This document shows, in pieces, positions 23,372 to 31,270 of a DNA stretch of 57,274 bases (within the stretch, counting starts at the first letter, position 1; the number at the start of each line of letters is the position of its first letter). The DNA comes from Clostridiaceae bacterium (GTDB lineage Bacteria; Bacillota; Clostridia; Oscillospirales; Acutalibacteraceae): contig JAEELT010000015.1 in the NCBI GenBank assembly GCA_016282855.1, positions 1 to 57,274 on the forward strand. Reading direction: 5' to 3'. The position numbers and the translations under genes were made by a program. The notes beneath the pieces were generated by a model. The model was given only the letters and a program-made list of their open reading frames with translations. It searched no databases and was not told the origin of the DNA.

Positions 23372-24511
23372 TTATATACCGAAATGTCTGAGCATATCAT
23401 TGTAGCAGTCAAGAGTGGCGGGGTGAACGGGTCTGTCGCGCGATGCGAGGGCGTTCACCGTGTAGCGGCTCGTGTAGAGAATCGCGTGCTCAAGGCTCAA
23501 GGAGGCGAGCTTGCGCACCGTTTCCACATCCGGGTAGTCGCGCTCAGCGGAAATGAAATCCGCAACATACACGATTTTTGAGAGAAGCGTCATGCCCGCT
23601 TTACCCGTAGTGTGCCACCTGATGGCTTCAAGTATTTCTTCGTCCGTTATTATCTCTCTGCTTCTTAAGAATACAGGGGCGGACATCTGATGCCACACCT
23701 TGGGGCTTGATTTTTCGAGGGGAGTCATTTCACCAATCAAATCAGTCTGCTCATCGGAGTGCAGACGCTTTGTGATGTCGTGAAGCAGGCCGGCGAGCTT
23801 GGCCTTTTCGGGGTCTGCTCCGTACTTCTCGGCGAGTATGCCGGCACTCTCACTCACGCACTCGGAGTGATACACTCTCGCGTTGTCGAGCATGCCGGCA
23901 ACGAGCTCGTGATAAATGTCGAAGCCGTCATCGTAAAGATTGCGCTCTCTTATGTAGTCAAGAAGCACGGGTGAAACAACATCTGCGCAGTCACGGTTGC
24001 TTTTGATAAAGAACCTTACCTGCGTGGAGCTGAGCTCGTAGGGCTCAATGGGCATAAAGACAATCTTTTTTCTCTGCTCCGGCGTAAAGCGCGAAAGATC
24101 GGGTTTGTAATCGTTTTTGCGCGAAGCGGCGCAGACAGTACACAGGGTGAGTATTTCTTCCCAGCGGTACCACTGGGTGAAGGTCTCGAGCATATCCGAG
24201 CCTATTATGAAATAAAACTCATCGCGCGGGTACATATCGTGCAGAATGCGCAGCGTTTCAACCGTGTAGCTTCTGTCGCCTCTGTTGATTTCAATATCGG
24301 AAATCTCAAAAAACGGCTCACAGAACTGAAGGGAGCACATCTTTATTCTGTCTTCGGCGCTTGCAAGTGCCGCTGCCGCCTTATGGGGCGGAATGCAGGA
24401 CGGCATTATGATAACTTTGTCAAGTTCAAGGCGGCGGTAAGCCTCGAGCGCAAGCCGTCTGTGACCGTTGTGCGGAGGGTTGAATGTGCCGCCGAATACA
24501 CCGATTTTCAT
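23372..24511 (-). CDS. nadD: Fused NadD nicotinate-nucleotide adenylyltransferase and YqeK-like HD hydrolase
   Basis: This 379-residue protein has two enzymes in one chain. Residues 1-195 are NadD, with the nucleotidyltransferase motif GGTFNPPHNGH at 7-17 and the distal SSTQVR at 161-166; it makes deamido-NAD. Residues 205-379 are an HD-domain hydrolase of the YqeK type with metal ligands His215, His244-Asp245, His274, His300 and Asp318; YqeK proteins cleave Ap4A. In most Bacillota these are two adjacent genes. I see no stop or frameshift at the junction. The ATG immediately follows the permease stop, with only a distant GAGGA, so translation is probably coupled. Confidence 0.93.
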   Translation of the reverse strand: MKIGVFGGTFNPPHNGHRRLALEAYRRLELDKVIIMPSCIPPHKAAAALASAEDRIKMCSLQFCEPFFEISDIEINRGDRSYTVETLRILHDMYPRDEFYFIIGSDMLETFTQWYRWEEILTLCTVCAASRKNDYKPDLSRFTPEQRKKIVFMPIEPYELSSTQVRFFIKSNRDCADVVSPVLLDYIRERNLYDDGFDIYHELVAGMLDNARVYHSECVSESAGILAEKYGADPEKAKLAGLLHDITKRLHSDEQTDLIGEMTPLEKSSPKVWHQMSAPVFLRSREIITDEEILEAIRWHTTGKAGMTLLSKIVYVADFISAERDYPDVETVRKLASLSLEHAILYTSRYTVNALASRDRPVHPATLDCYNDMLRHFGI

Positions 24512-25348
24512 TTATTTGATATTTATCCTCTTATGCATAATATGGGCCGTAACAAAGAAATAGATAATATCCTGGATTATCATAAACAGATACGGCATCA
24601 GGGTGAGCTGCATACCCTGCGAGGTCGGGTCACCGAAATCGAAGGTGAACGATTTGTCATCGCCGAGCACAAGGTAAACGCCGAAGAATTTCTCAAGATA
24701 ATAAATGCACACAAGGCCTATGATTATTGCCGCGGCTGAGATGATAACCGCCCATATTATATTGGTCTTCTGGAACTGCCTTATATGGGAAAGCGCGATA
24801 GCGAAATAGACGATTATCGTGCAGGAAAGAATTATGGTGAAAAATTCAAGTATGTAATAAATCGCGTAGGTAACAATCTGCGCCTTTGAGGGGAAGTTTG
24901 CGAAGGCGGAGAGAAGGCTTGAAGCGGTGTCGATGGTTTCGCCGTATTCTTTTTGTATGTAAACGGCAAGTATATCAAGCACAAGCACAAAGTTTACAAA
25001 GGAAACAACCATCCACATACCGTAAACAATCACTTTGGAGCCGAGAAGCTGCTTGCTGTTTACGGGGAGGGTGAAGCTCAGGTAGCCCTGCTGGCCGAAG
25101 AGCGATTTCTGGTAGTCATAAATAACAAAGAAAAGAGAAACGAAAACCAGAAGGAAGGAAACGATAACGCTGACTATTACGCCGGCGGTGAGTATCTTGG
25201 GCTTTTCGGCATAGCGGCCGATGAAGAATGCGCACAGAGCGGCAATCTCAATAAGATAAAACAGGGGAATGACTCTTGCACTTGCAAGAAAGTCGTTTTT
25301 GAGAAGCTTGAGCATCTTGCCTTTAACTTTATCAGAATTGCCAGTCAC
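24512..25348 (-). CDS. ABC transporter membrane permease
   Basis: This protein of about 278 residues has six hydrophobic segments, and FGQQGYLSFTLPVNSKQLL after the second is typical of clostridial ABC-2 permeases. It is paired with the ATPase immediately upstream, overlapping its end. Start choice: GTG at 25348 is 9 bases from AGGAGG; an ATG at 25315 with AAAGG gives the more usual MLKLLKNDF beginning and is a real alternative. It is the second gene of the minus-strand operon that continues into nadD. The substrate is unknown. Confidence 0.83.
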   Translation of the reverse strand: MTGNSDKVKGKMLKLLKNDFLASARVIPLFYLIEIAALCAFFIGRYAEKPKILTAGVIVSVIVSFLLVFVSLFFVIYDYQKSLFGQQGYLSFTLPVNSKQLLGSKVIVYGMWMVVSFVNFVLVLDILAVYIQKEYGETIDTASSLLSAFANFPSKAQIVTYAIYYILEFFTIILSCTIIVYFAIALSHIRQFQKTNIIWAVIISAAAIIIGLVCIYYLEKFFGVYLVLGDDKSFTFDFGDPTSQGMQLTLMPYLFMIIQDIIYFFVTAHIMHKRINIK

Positions 25349-26039
25349 TTGCAAACACCTCCTTGAATACTTCGTTTACGGTTTTGCCCGTGCTTGTCAG
25401 ATGGGCAACGGTATCCTGCATAAGCAGCTTGCCTCTGCCTATCATTACTATGGAGTCAAGCACGCCCTCTATATCGTGGATAAGATGGGTGGACATCATA
25501 AGAGTGGAGCCCTCGGGGCGGTTCTTGATGATTGAAGCGAGAATGAAATCTCTTGCGGCGGGGTCAACGCCGCCCATCGGCTCGTCAAGAATATAGATTT
25601 TTGCGTTGCGGCACATAACAAGTATGAGCTGCAGTTTTTCCTGCTGACCTTTTGACATGGTTCTTGCCTTCTGCTTGTGGGGAAGCTGGAAGGTGTCGAG
25701 CATTTTCATCGCCTTGTCAAGATCGAAATCATCATAGAAATCGGCAATGTATTTTACCGCGTCGTCCGCGGTCATCCAGCTGGCAAGGTAAGTCTTTTCG
25801 GGCAGGTAGGCGACCATGGACTTGGTCTTTGCTCCGGGCTTGAGCCCGTCCACAAGCACCTCGCCGCTGTAGTCGTTGATAAGCCCTGTCAGGATTTTGA
25901 TAAGAGAGGTCTTGCCGCTGCCGTTGGGGCCGAGCAGACCGATTATCTGACCGTCTTCAAGACTGAAAGACACATTGTTAAGCACCCGGTTGCTGCCGTA
26001 TGATTTGGTCAGACCGTTGATTTTTATAATTTCGGACAA
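25332..26039 (-). CDS. ABC transporter ATP-binding protein
   Basis: This 235-residue nucleotide-binding subunit has Walker A GPNGSGKT at about residues 37-44, the signature MSKGQQEK in place of LSGGQ, Walker B IYILDEPMGGVDP and H-loop STH. It starts at TTG (26039) 7 bases after AGGAGG. It is the first gene of an operon with the permease, nadD/yqeK, rsfS and leuS, an unusual partner for these housekeeping genes. It is probably exported-substrate or bacteriocin-type, but that is not supported by any specific residue. Confidence 0.9.
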   Translation of the reverse strand: MSEIIKINGLTKSYGSNRVLNNVSFSLEDGQIIGLLGPNGSGKTSLIKILTGLINDYSGEVLVDGLKPGAKTKSMVAYLPEKTYLASWMTADDAVKYIADFYDDFDLDKAMKMLDTFQLPHKQKARTMSKGQQEKLQLILVMCRNAKIYILDEPMGGVDPAARDFILASIIKNRPEGSTLMMSTHLIHDIEGVLDSIVMIGRGKLLMQDTVAHLTSTGKTVNEVFKEVFASDWQF

Positions 26040-26077
26040 ATGAAGCCCTCCTTTTCTGTTATCCGTAGTCTTAATCC

Positions 26078-26092
26078 GTGATATTATATCAC
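26078..26092. promoter_or_regulatory. Palindrome over the -10 region of the ABC-nadD-leuS operon
   Basis: GTGATAT (26078-26084) and ATATCAC (26086-26092) form a perfect 7-1-7 inverted repeat. On the minus strand it contains TATAAT, so it probably overlaps the -10 box about 45 bases upstream of the ATPase start. No good -35 box was found. A repressor site is likely; its owner is not in the window. Confidence 0.45.
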
Positions 26093-26190
26093 CGTTTTAC
26101 ATAAAATAAAAGAATTATTTTTCTTTTTATGGCAATATAAGTTAATTTTCTGTAAACACGGCAAAATAATGCATAAAATACATGGGGTAC

Positions 26191-26219
26191 TTGATAAAAG
26201 AGCCATTATATTGTAAAAT
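26191..26219 (+). promoter_or_regulatory. Promoter of the CorA-like gene
   Basis: TTGATA at 26191-26196 and TAAAAT at 26214-26219 are 17 bases apart, 31 bases before the start codon. Confidence 0.65.
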
Positions 26220-26249
26220 ATTGTTACTTACTGATTCCGGAGGCGCGAT

Positions 26250-27176
26250 ATGTTTTACAAAGCCGAAAACGAACTCAAGGAAATAGCTATTGAGGATATC
26301 AGCGATTCTTTTCTTACCGTTGGAATAGTGTCGGGCGACGAGCTTGCCGAGATAAAGGACAGGTTCGGTTTTTCAGCCTCATCCGTTGAAAGGTGCAGAA
26401 GGGCAAACTCTCTGTTCAGGACCGAGGTCGAGGTTTACGGCGGCTACAGTTTCACTGAGCTGCGCGTGCCTAACGGCAGCGGGGATGATGATTATATAGC
26501 GCTCTTCCTGAAGAAAAACCTGATACTCATAATTGATATTTTTGACCGTGACGGCTCCACAATGGATATATTCCGCCGTGTGGTTGACAGATTCCCCGCC
26601 GAAAAAATCAACGCCGCCAAGGTTGTATGCTCCTTTATGGAATCTCTCGTTTCCGACAGCGGCGCAATAATAGAAAACGCGCGCAACAATCTTGTGGAAA
26701 TGGAAGAGAAAATAGTAAATGACGATGCCGGCGAGGATTTCAATATAGAGCTGCTCGATATAAAGAAAGACCTTCTCAAATTCAACAATTACTATGAGCA
26801 GCTGCTCGACATTTCCGAAACGCTCAGTGACAATGACAATGATATTTTTCCCGAGGAGGATGTAATCTATATCTCCAACCTGCAGAGTAAAATGCAGAGA
26901 ATAGTCAACGACATAGATTCCCTCGAAAACTCCGCCGACCATTTGGGCGACGCCTATTCCTCCTCTCTGGACCTCAAGCTCAATCACTCAATGAAATTCT
27001 TCACGGTTCTCACCACAATCTTTTTCCCCATTACCATCATAGTCGGATGGTACGGTATGAACTTTGACAGTATGGCTGAGTTTCACTGGAAGTACGGCTA
27101 TGTTTTTGTGATTGCGCTGTCTGTGCTCGTGGTAACGGTTATGATGCTTATCGGCAAGAAGCGCAGATGGTTTTAA
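26250..27176 (+). CDS. CorA-family divalent cation transporter
   Basis: This 308-residue protein has a large cytoplasmic N-terminal domain rich in helices and two C-terminal membrane helices. The signature YGMNF, with GMN at residues 269-271, lies at the end of the first helix, and a KKRRWF tail follows the second. CorA proteins form pentameric channels for Mg2+ (some for Co2+, Ni2+ or Zn2+). GGAGG precedes the ATG. It is convergent with mgtE, another magnesium transporter of a different family. Confidence 0.93.
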   Translation: MFYKAENELKEIAIEDISDSFLTVGIVSGDELAEIKDRFGFSASSVERCRRANSLFRTEVEVYGGYSFTELRVPNGSGDDDYIALFLKKNLILIIDIFDRDGSTMDIFRRVVDRFPAEKINAAKVVCSFMESLVSDSGAIIENARNNLVEMEEKIVNDDAGEDFNIELLDIKKDLLKFNNYYEQLLDISETLSDNDNDIFPEEDVIYISNLQSKMQRIVNDIDSLENSADHLGDAYSSSLDLKLNHSMKFFTVLTTIFFPITIIVGWYGMNFDSMAEFHWKYGYVFVIALSVLVVTVMMLIGKKRRWF

Positions 27177-27203
27177 GCTTTAAAAAGCATAATAAAAGCA
27201 ATG

Positions 27204-27229
27204 GCGCGGGCGCAATGCCCGCGCTTTTT
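27204..27229 (+). terminator. Rho-independent terminator of the CorA-like gene
   Basis: GCGCGGGC (27204-27211) pairs with GCCCGCGC (27217-27224), followed by TTTTT. Confidence 0.9.
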
Positions 27230-27313
27230 ATTTGTAATCTGAAATTGTTCGGTCTGTTTTACACACCCGGTCTGACAATCATAAACTGTTAATTATTAAG
27301 GTGTCATCACGGT

Positions 27314-27350
27314 AAAAAAAGAAGTACGGGTTAAACACCGTACTTCTTTT
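27314..27350 (-). terminator. Rho-independent terminator of mgtE
   Basis: GAAGTACGG (27321-27329) pairs with CCGTACTTC (27338-27346), extended by A/T pairs. On the minus strand a T-run (27320-27314) follows. It lies 40 bases beyond the mgtE stop. Confidence 0.88.
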
Positions 27351-27389
27351 AAAATCGGATTGTCTTTCGGTTTTTCGCCTTTTACGGAA

Positions 27390-28781
27390 TCAGCCGGCCA
27401 TGGGCAGAGCCCCGTTGGCAATAAACAGTGTCGCTATGCCGAAATATATAAGCAGCGAGAGCGCGTCGACTATAGTTGTAATCATAGGGCCTGCCATAAG
27501 TGCGGGGTCAAGGTGAAGCACTTTGGCGAGTATGGGCAGTGAGCAGCCGATTGTTTTAGCGATTATTACGGTCAGCACCATCGAGATGCAGACCACAAAG
27601 AACACGGGGGTGGTGGTGTCCGAGTGAAACACCATGCGCATAACCCACATTCTCACAAAGTTAGCCACAGACAGAGTGAGGCCGCACATCACGGCAACCC
27701 GTATCTCTTTCCACAGCACCAGAAAATAGTCTTTGACTTTTATGTTGCCCAGGGCAAGTCCGCGGATGATAAGGGTGGATACCTGGTTGCCGGAGTTACC
27801 GCCGGTGTCCATGAGCATAGGGATGCAGGCGGTGAGACCCGCTATGAGGGCGAGCTTATCCTCAAAGCTTTCGATTATCATGCCGGTGAATGTGGCCGAA
27901 ACCATAAGTATGAGAAGCCAGACAATTCTGTTTTTGAAAAGTCTGAGAACACCCGTTTTCAGGTAGTTGTCTTCCGATGGCAACAGCAAAGCCATCTTTT
28001 CAAAGTCCTCGGTGTTCTCTTCCTGGATAACGTCGACGATATCGTCGATGGTGATAATGCCTACAAGGCGGTTTTCGTTATCCACCACGGGAACGGAGAG
28101 GAGGTCGTATTTGCGCACTATTTCGGCTACTGTTTCCTGGTCGTCGAGGGTGTTCACGCTTATCAGGCGGTCATCGTCAACCATTATTGATTCAAGCACC
28201 GTGCCGCGCCTGGCAACTATCAGCTTGCGCAGGGGAAGCACACCCACGAGCTTGCGCTTTTCGTCAATGCAGTAGCAGGTTTCTATTGATTCCTTATCCT
28301 GCGCGGTGCGCCTGAGCTCGTCAATGGCTTCGTCCACAGTCAGCTTTGAGTGGAACGCGGCCATCTCAACCGTCATTATGCTGCCGGCGGAATCTTCGGG
28401 ATAGCGCAGAAACTTGTTGATTATTTCCCTCGTTTCGCGGCTTGTCTGGGCAAGCACTCTTGTTACAACGTTTGCCGGTACTTCTTCAAGGAAGTCAACG
28501 GCGTCATCGATGAACATATCCTCGACGAGGTTATGGATTTCAACGTTTGTGATTGAGTTGATTACCGCTTCCTGAGTTTCGGGCTCAAGATAGGAAAAAA
28601 CGTCGGCGGATGAGTTCTTGGGGAGCAGACGGAAAATTTTGACCTGGTCCTCGAGATCCGCGTCGGATATGATCTGAGCGATATCAACCATATTCATTTC
28701 ATTGAGAATGTCCTTTATGGTGGAGAACTTATTCTCATGAAGCATATTGGTTATAAGATTGAGTAATACTTCATTTTCCAA
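27390..28781 (-). CDS. mgtE: MgtE-family magnesium transporter
   Basis: This 463-residue protein has an MgtE N-terminal helical domain (about 1-120), two CBS domains (about 120-240, with DDRLISVNTLDDQETVAEIV and VGIITIDDIVDVIQEEN) and five C-terminal membrane helices containing ACIPMLMDTGGNSGNQ, which lines the Mg2+ pore. In this family the cytoplasmic domains sense Mg2+ and gate the channel. The start is TTG at 28781, 9 bases after GAAAGGG; an in-frame upstream ATG lacks a site and falls within the hairpin region. The ribosome binding site lies in a hairpin (28788-28816). Confidence 0.93.
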   Translation of the reverse strand: MENEVLLNLITNMLHENKFSTIKDILNEMNMVDIAQIISDADLEDQVKIFRLLPKNSSADVFSYLEPETQEAVINSITNVEIHNLVEDMFIDDAVDFLEEVPANVVTRVLAQTSRETREIINKFLRYPEDSAGSIMTVEMAAFHSKLTVDEAIDELRRTAQDKESIETCYCIDEKRKLVGVLPLRKLIVARRGTVLESIMVDDDRLISVNTLDDQETVAEIVRKYDLLSVPVVDNENRLVGIITIDDIVDVIQEENTEDFEKMALLLPSEDNYLKTGVLRLFKNRIVWLLILMVSATFTGMIIESFEDKLALIAGLTACIPMLMDTGGNSGNQVSTLIIRGLALGNIKVKDYFLVLWKEIRVAVMCGLTLSVANFVRMWVMRMVFHSDTTTPVFFVVCISMVLTVIIAKTIGCSLPILAKVLHLDPALMAGPMITTIVDALSLLIYFGIATLFIANGALPMAG

Positions 28782-28787
28782 AATAAA

Positions 28788-28816
28788 ACGCCCTTTCCGC
28801 ATAAGCGCAAGGGCGT
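28788..28816 (-). promoter_or_regulatory. Hairpin enclosing the mgtE ribosome binding site
   Basis: On the minus strand ACGCCCTT (28816-28809) pairs with AAGGGCGT (28795-28788), and the second arm contains the AAGGG of the mgtE Shine-Dalgarno site. A T-rich stretch follows directly and then the TTG start at 28781. Formed, the hairpin would hide the site or act as a weak terminator. The remaining leader, 28817-28945, shows no M-box consensus. Confidence 0.55.
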
Positions 28817-28945
28817 AAAGCAATTATCACCGTATGAGAACTCAAACCGATTGAAAATTCCTCAACAGCCTCAGCGCAAATGCATTATGTAATTTTAAGT
28901 TGCATAATCGACCGTGACTACTGTCGCTGTTCAAGAAATTTCACC

Positions 28946-29806
28946 TCACTGTTTCTGTGCCTGTTTTTTCTTTTTGCTTTTGGATTTATAGCTCATAAGA
29001 GCTTTTACCGAATCCTCCGGGGTAATCACATCGCCTACGCACAGCGCTTTTTCGGAATACATTCCTCTGAACTCTGTGCCGCCGATGGTGAGCAGACCGT
29101 TTGCTTTGGCAGTTTTGAGAAGGGCTTTTTGCTGGTCTTCGGTGTTACCGGGATGCCAGACCTCAACGCCGTCAAGCCCCGCTGCGATGAGCTCCTCAAG
29201 CAGCTCAAAGCTGTTTCTGGAGCCGGGGTGGGCGAGCACGGCAATGCCGCCCGCTTCGTGAATTGCCTCAACTATTTCGGAGGGCTCGGGATACTGCGCG
29301 ATTGCGATAACGTTTCCACTGCTTTCGGGAGAGAAGAGCTCATCGTAGATTTCGCCGTAAATTCCGTCCGAAATGCCGCACTCCATAAGAGCGTGCATTA
29401 TGTGCTGCTCAAACACGGCTGTGGAGCCGGTGGCGCACTTGGTGACAAGCTCGGGGGAGATGGGATATTTACGGGCGACCTTCAGAGTCATAATCTGACT
29501 TGCCCTTTTTCTGGCGGCGATGTTTCTGTGGCAAAGACCCTCGAGCCGGTCGGGGCTGTCGGGAAGGTAGCACAGAATGTCGGCATACGCTTTTCTCTTG
29601 GAGTCGTAAGCCGAAAGCTCAACTCCGGGAATAACCGTAACGCCCTTTCTTTCGCCGATAATTTTGCCTCTTACAGTGCCTGCCTGACAGTCTCTGTCAG
29701 TGATGGCAATCGCCTCAAGACCTCTCTTCTGTGCAAGGACGATAAGGTCGTCTATGCCCATTGAGCTGTCGGAAAGGCGTGTATGGCAGTGTAAATCTCC
29801 TGTCAT
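28946..29806 (-). CDS. PHP-domain phosphoesterase (RNase AM/YciV type)
   Basis: This 286-residue protein begins GDLHCHTRLSDSS, where His6 and His8 are metal ligands of the PHP fold. Further metal-binding motifs are ITDRD, GVELSA, AHPGSRN and GGTEF. Relatives hydrolyse 3',5'-bisphosphonucleotides or trim 5' ends of RNA. The ATG at 29806 follows GAAAGAGG; an upstream in-frame ATG at 29836 has no site. The C-terminus is lysine-rich. It has its own promoter (29887-29859). Confidence 0.87.
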   Translation of the reverse strand: MTGDLHCHTRLSDSSMGIDDLIVLAQKRGLEAIAITDRDCQAGTVRGKIIGERKGVTVIPGVELSAYDSKRKAYADILCYLPDSPDRLEGLCHRNIAARKRASQIMTLKVARKYPISPELVTKCATGSTAVFEQHIMHALMECGISDGIYGEIYDELFSPESSGNVIAIAQYPEPSEIVEAIHEAGGIAVLAHPGSRNSFELLEELIAAGLDGVEVWHPGNTEDQQKALLKTAKANGLLTIGGTEFRGMYSEKALCVGDVITPEDSVKALMSYKSKSKKKKQAQKQ

Positions 29807-29858
29807 AAATGAAAAACCTCTTTCAAAAAATCGCACAAAACCCGCAATATACTACTAT

Positions 29859-29887
29859 AGTATAGTACAATAAAAATTTGATTGCAA
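29859..29887 (-). promoter_or_regulatory. Promoter of the PHP-domain gene
   Basis: On the minus strand TTGCAA (29887-29882) and TATACT (29864-29859) are 17 bases apart. TACTATAGTA around the -10 is a short palindrome. Confidence 0.55.
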
Positions 29888-29986
29888 GCCTTTTTTAAAT
29901 TTTTTATTAAAAATACTTGAATAATAGTCTTTTTTGTTTTTAATATGATATAATAGCAGGAAATATAAGCAGGAAGGAGGGATACT

Positions 29987-31270
29987 GTGGCAAAAGCAGC
30001 CGGCGAAAGCAGATTCAGGCAGACCACCGTTATGGTGCTTATTACTTTTTTTCAGGTTATCTGCGCCGCGGAAGTGATTCTTGCGCAGGATGAAATCAGC
30101 CCTGTTCTGGTATATATCTTTGCGGGATATATAGTTTCTGAGTGGCTCTATATGATGTTCGGTGTTATTTTTACCGGGAGCGATTATTTTGAGCTTGAGG
30201 CCATAGCATTTTTCCTTTCCGGCATCGGGCTCACGGTGTGCGCCACAATCAGTGAGGATTACGCGCTCAAGCAGGTTGTGGCCATAGCTCTGGGGCTTGC
30301 GGTTTATCTGGTTCTCCTGCTTCTTATTAAGAATATGAGAGTCGCGATGTTTCTCAGGTATCCTGCCGCTGTCGCGTCTCTCCTGCTGCTTGCGGCAAAC
30401 CTCATACTTGCAAAGGCTACCAACGGCGCACTCAACTGGATTACGCTCGGCTCGTTTTCGTTCCAGCCTTCTGAACTTGTAAAAATAGCCTTTGTGCTTG
30501 TGGGGGCTGTTTCGCTCGACAAGCTCCTTTCCAACACAAATCTCATAAGGTACATTGTCTTTTCGCTTGCGTGTGTCGGGGCGCTGTTTCTTATGCGCGA
30601 TTTCGGCACTGCGCTCATTTTCTTTTTCACCTTTATCCTTATCGCTTATATGCGCTCGGGCGATGTGCGCACGATAGCGCTTATCTGCACCGCTGCCCTG
30701 ATGGGCGCTTTGCTTATTATTTATTTCAAGCCCTATGTGGCAAACCGCTTTGCCGCCTACCGCCATGTGTGGGAAAATATGGACTCTACCGGCTATCAGC
30801 AGACAAGGGTGCTTATTTACTCCGCTTCAGGCGGCCTGTTCGGGCTGGGTCTGGGCGAAGGAAAACTCAGAGATGTTTTTGCCGCTTCCACCGACCTTGT
30901 TTTCGGGCTGGTATGTGAGGAGCTCGGCTTAATTACCGGTATTGCGGTGTGCGTGTCATTTGCGTTTATAGTGGTTTTTGCCATAAGGGCGGCGAAGGGC
31001 GCCAAGTCCTCTTTTTATGTAATTGCTTCCGTTGCTGCGGCGGGTATGCTGCTTTTCCAGCTTATGCTGAATGTGTTCGGCATCACGGATCTGCTCCCGC
31101 TCACGGGCGTCACCCTTCCGTTTGTATCAAGGGGCGGCTCGAGTGTAATCTGTTCCTGGGGTCTGCTCGCTTATATCAAGGCGGCGGGTGCGCCGTTCAG
31201 GCTCCCGTCTCCGGATGTTGATATGTCACGCAAGTCTGTTCCCTCTAAGAAAGGGGGCAGAGCGGCATGA
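29987..31270 (+). CDS. FtsW/RodA/SpoVE-family peptidoglycan polymerase
   Basis: This 427-residue SEDS protein has about ten membrane helices and polymerises lipid II into glycan strands. Signatures are NWITLGSFSFQPSELVKI, the conserved Asp region RDFGTALIF, and the C-terminal PFVSRGGSS. It starts at GTG (29987) after AAGGAGGG. Its stop overlaps the PBP start by 4 bases, matching the usual SEDS polymerase/class B PBP partnership. The longer hydrophobic N-terminus resembles the clostridial FtsW/RodA-PBP pair more than the division-cluster FtsW. Confidence 0.92.
   Translation: MAKAAGESRFRQTTVMVLITFFQVICAAEVILAQDEISPVLVYIFAGYIVSEWLYMMFGVIFTGSDYFELEAIAFFLSGIGLTVCATISEDYALKQVVAIALGLAVYLVLLLLIKNMRVAMFLRYPAAVASLLLLAANLILAKATNGALNWITLGSFSFQPSELVKIAFVLVGAVSLDKLLSNTNLIRYIVFSLACVGALFLMRDFGTALIFFFTFILIAYMRSGDVRTIALICTAALMGALLIIYFKPYVANRFAAYRHVWENMDSTGYQQTRVLIYSASGGLFGLGLGEGKLRDVFAASTDLVFGLVCEELGLITGIAVCVSFAFIVVFAIRAAKGAKSSFYVIASVAAAGMLLFQLMLNVFGITDLLPLTGVTLPFVSRGGSSVICSWGLLAYIKAAGAPFRLPSPDVDMSRKSVPSKKGGRAA

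Noticed and set aside
24239-24739. Plus-strand frame spanning the nadD/permease junction
   Set aside because: Antisense to two well-supported genes and without a start signal.
28782-28945. M-box magnesium riboswitch before mgtE
   Set aside because: The conserved M-box elements could not be found; only a simple hairpin at the ribosome binding site is supported.
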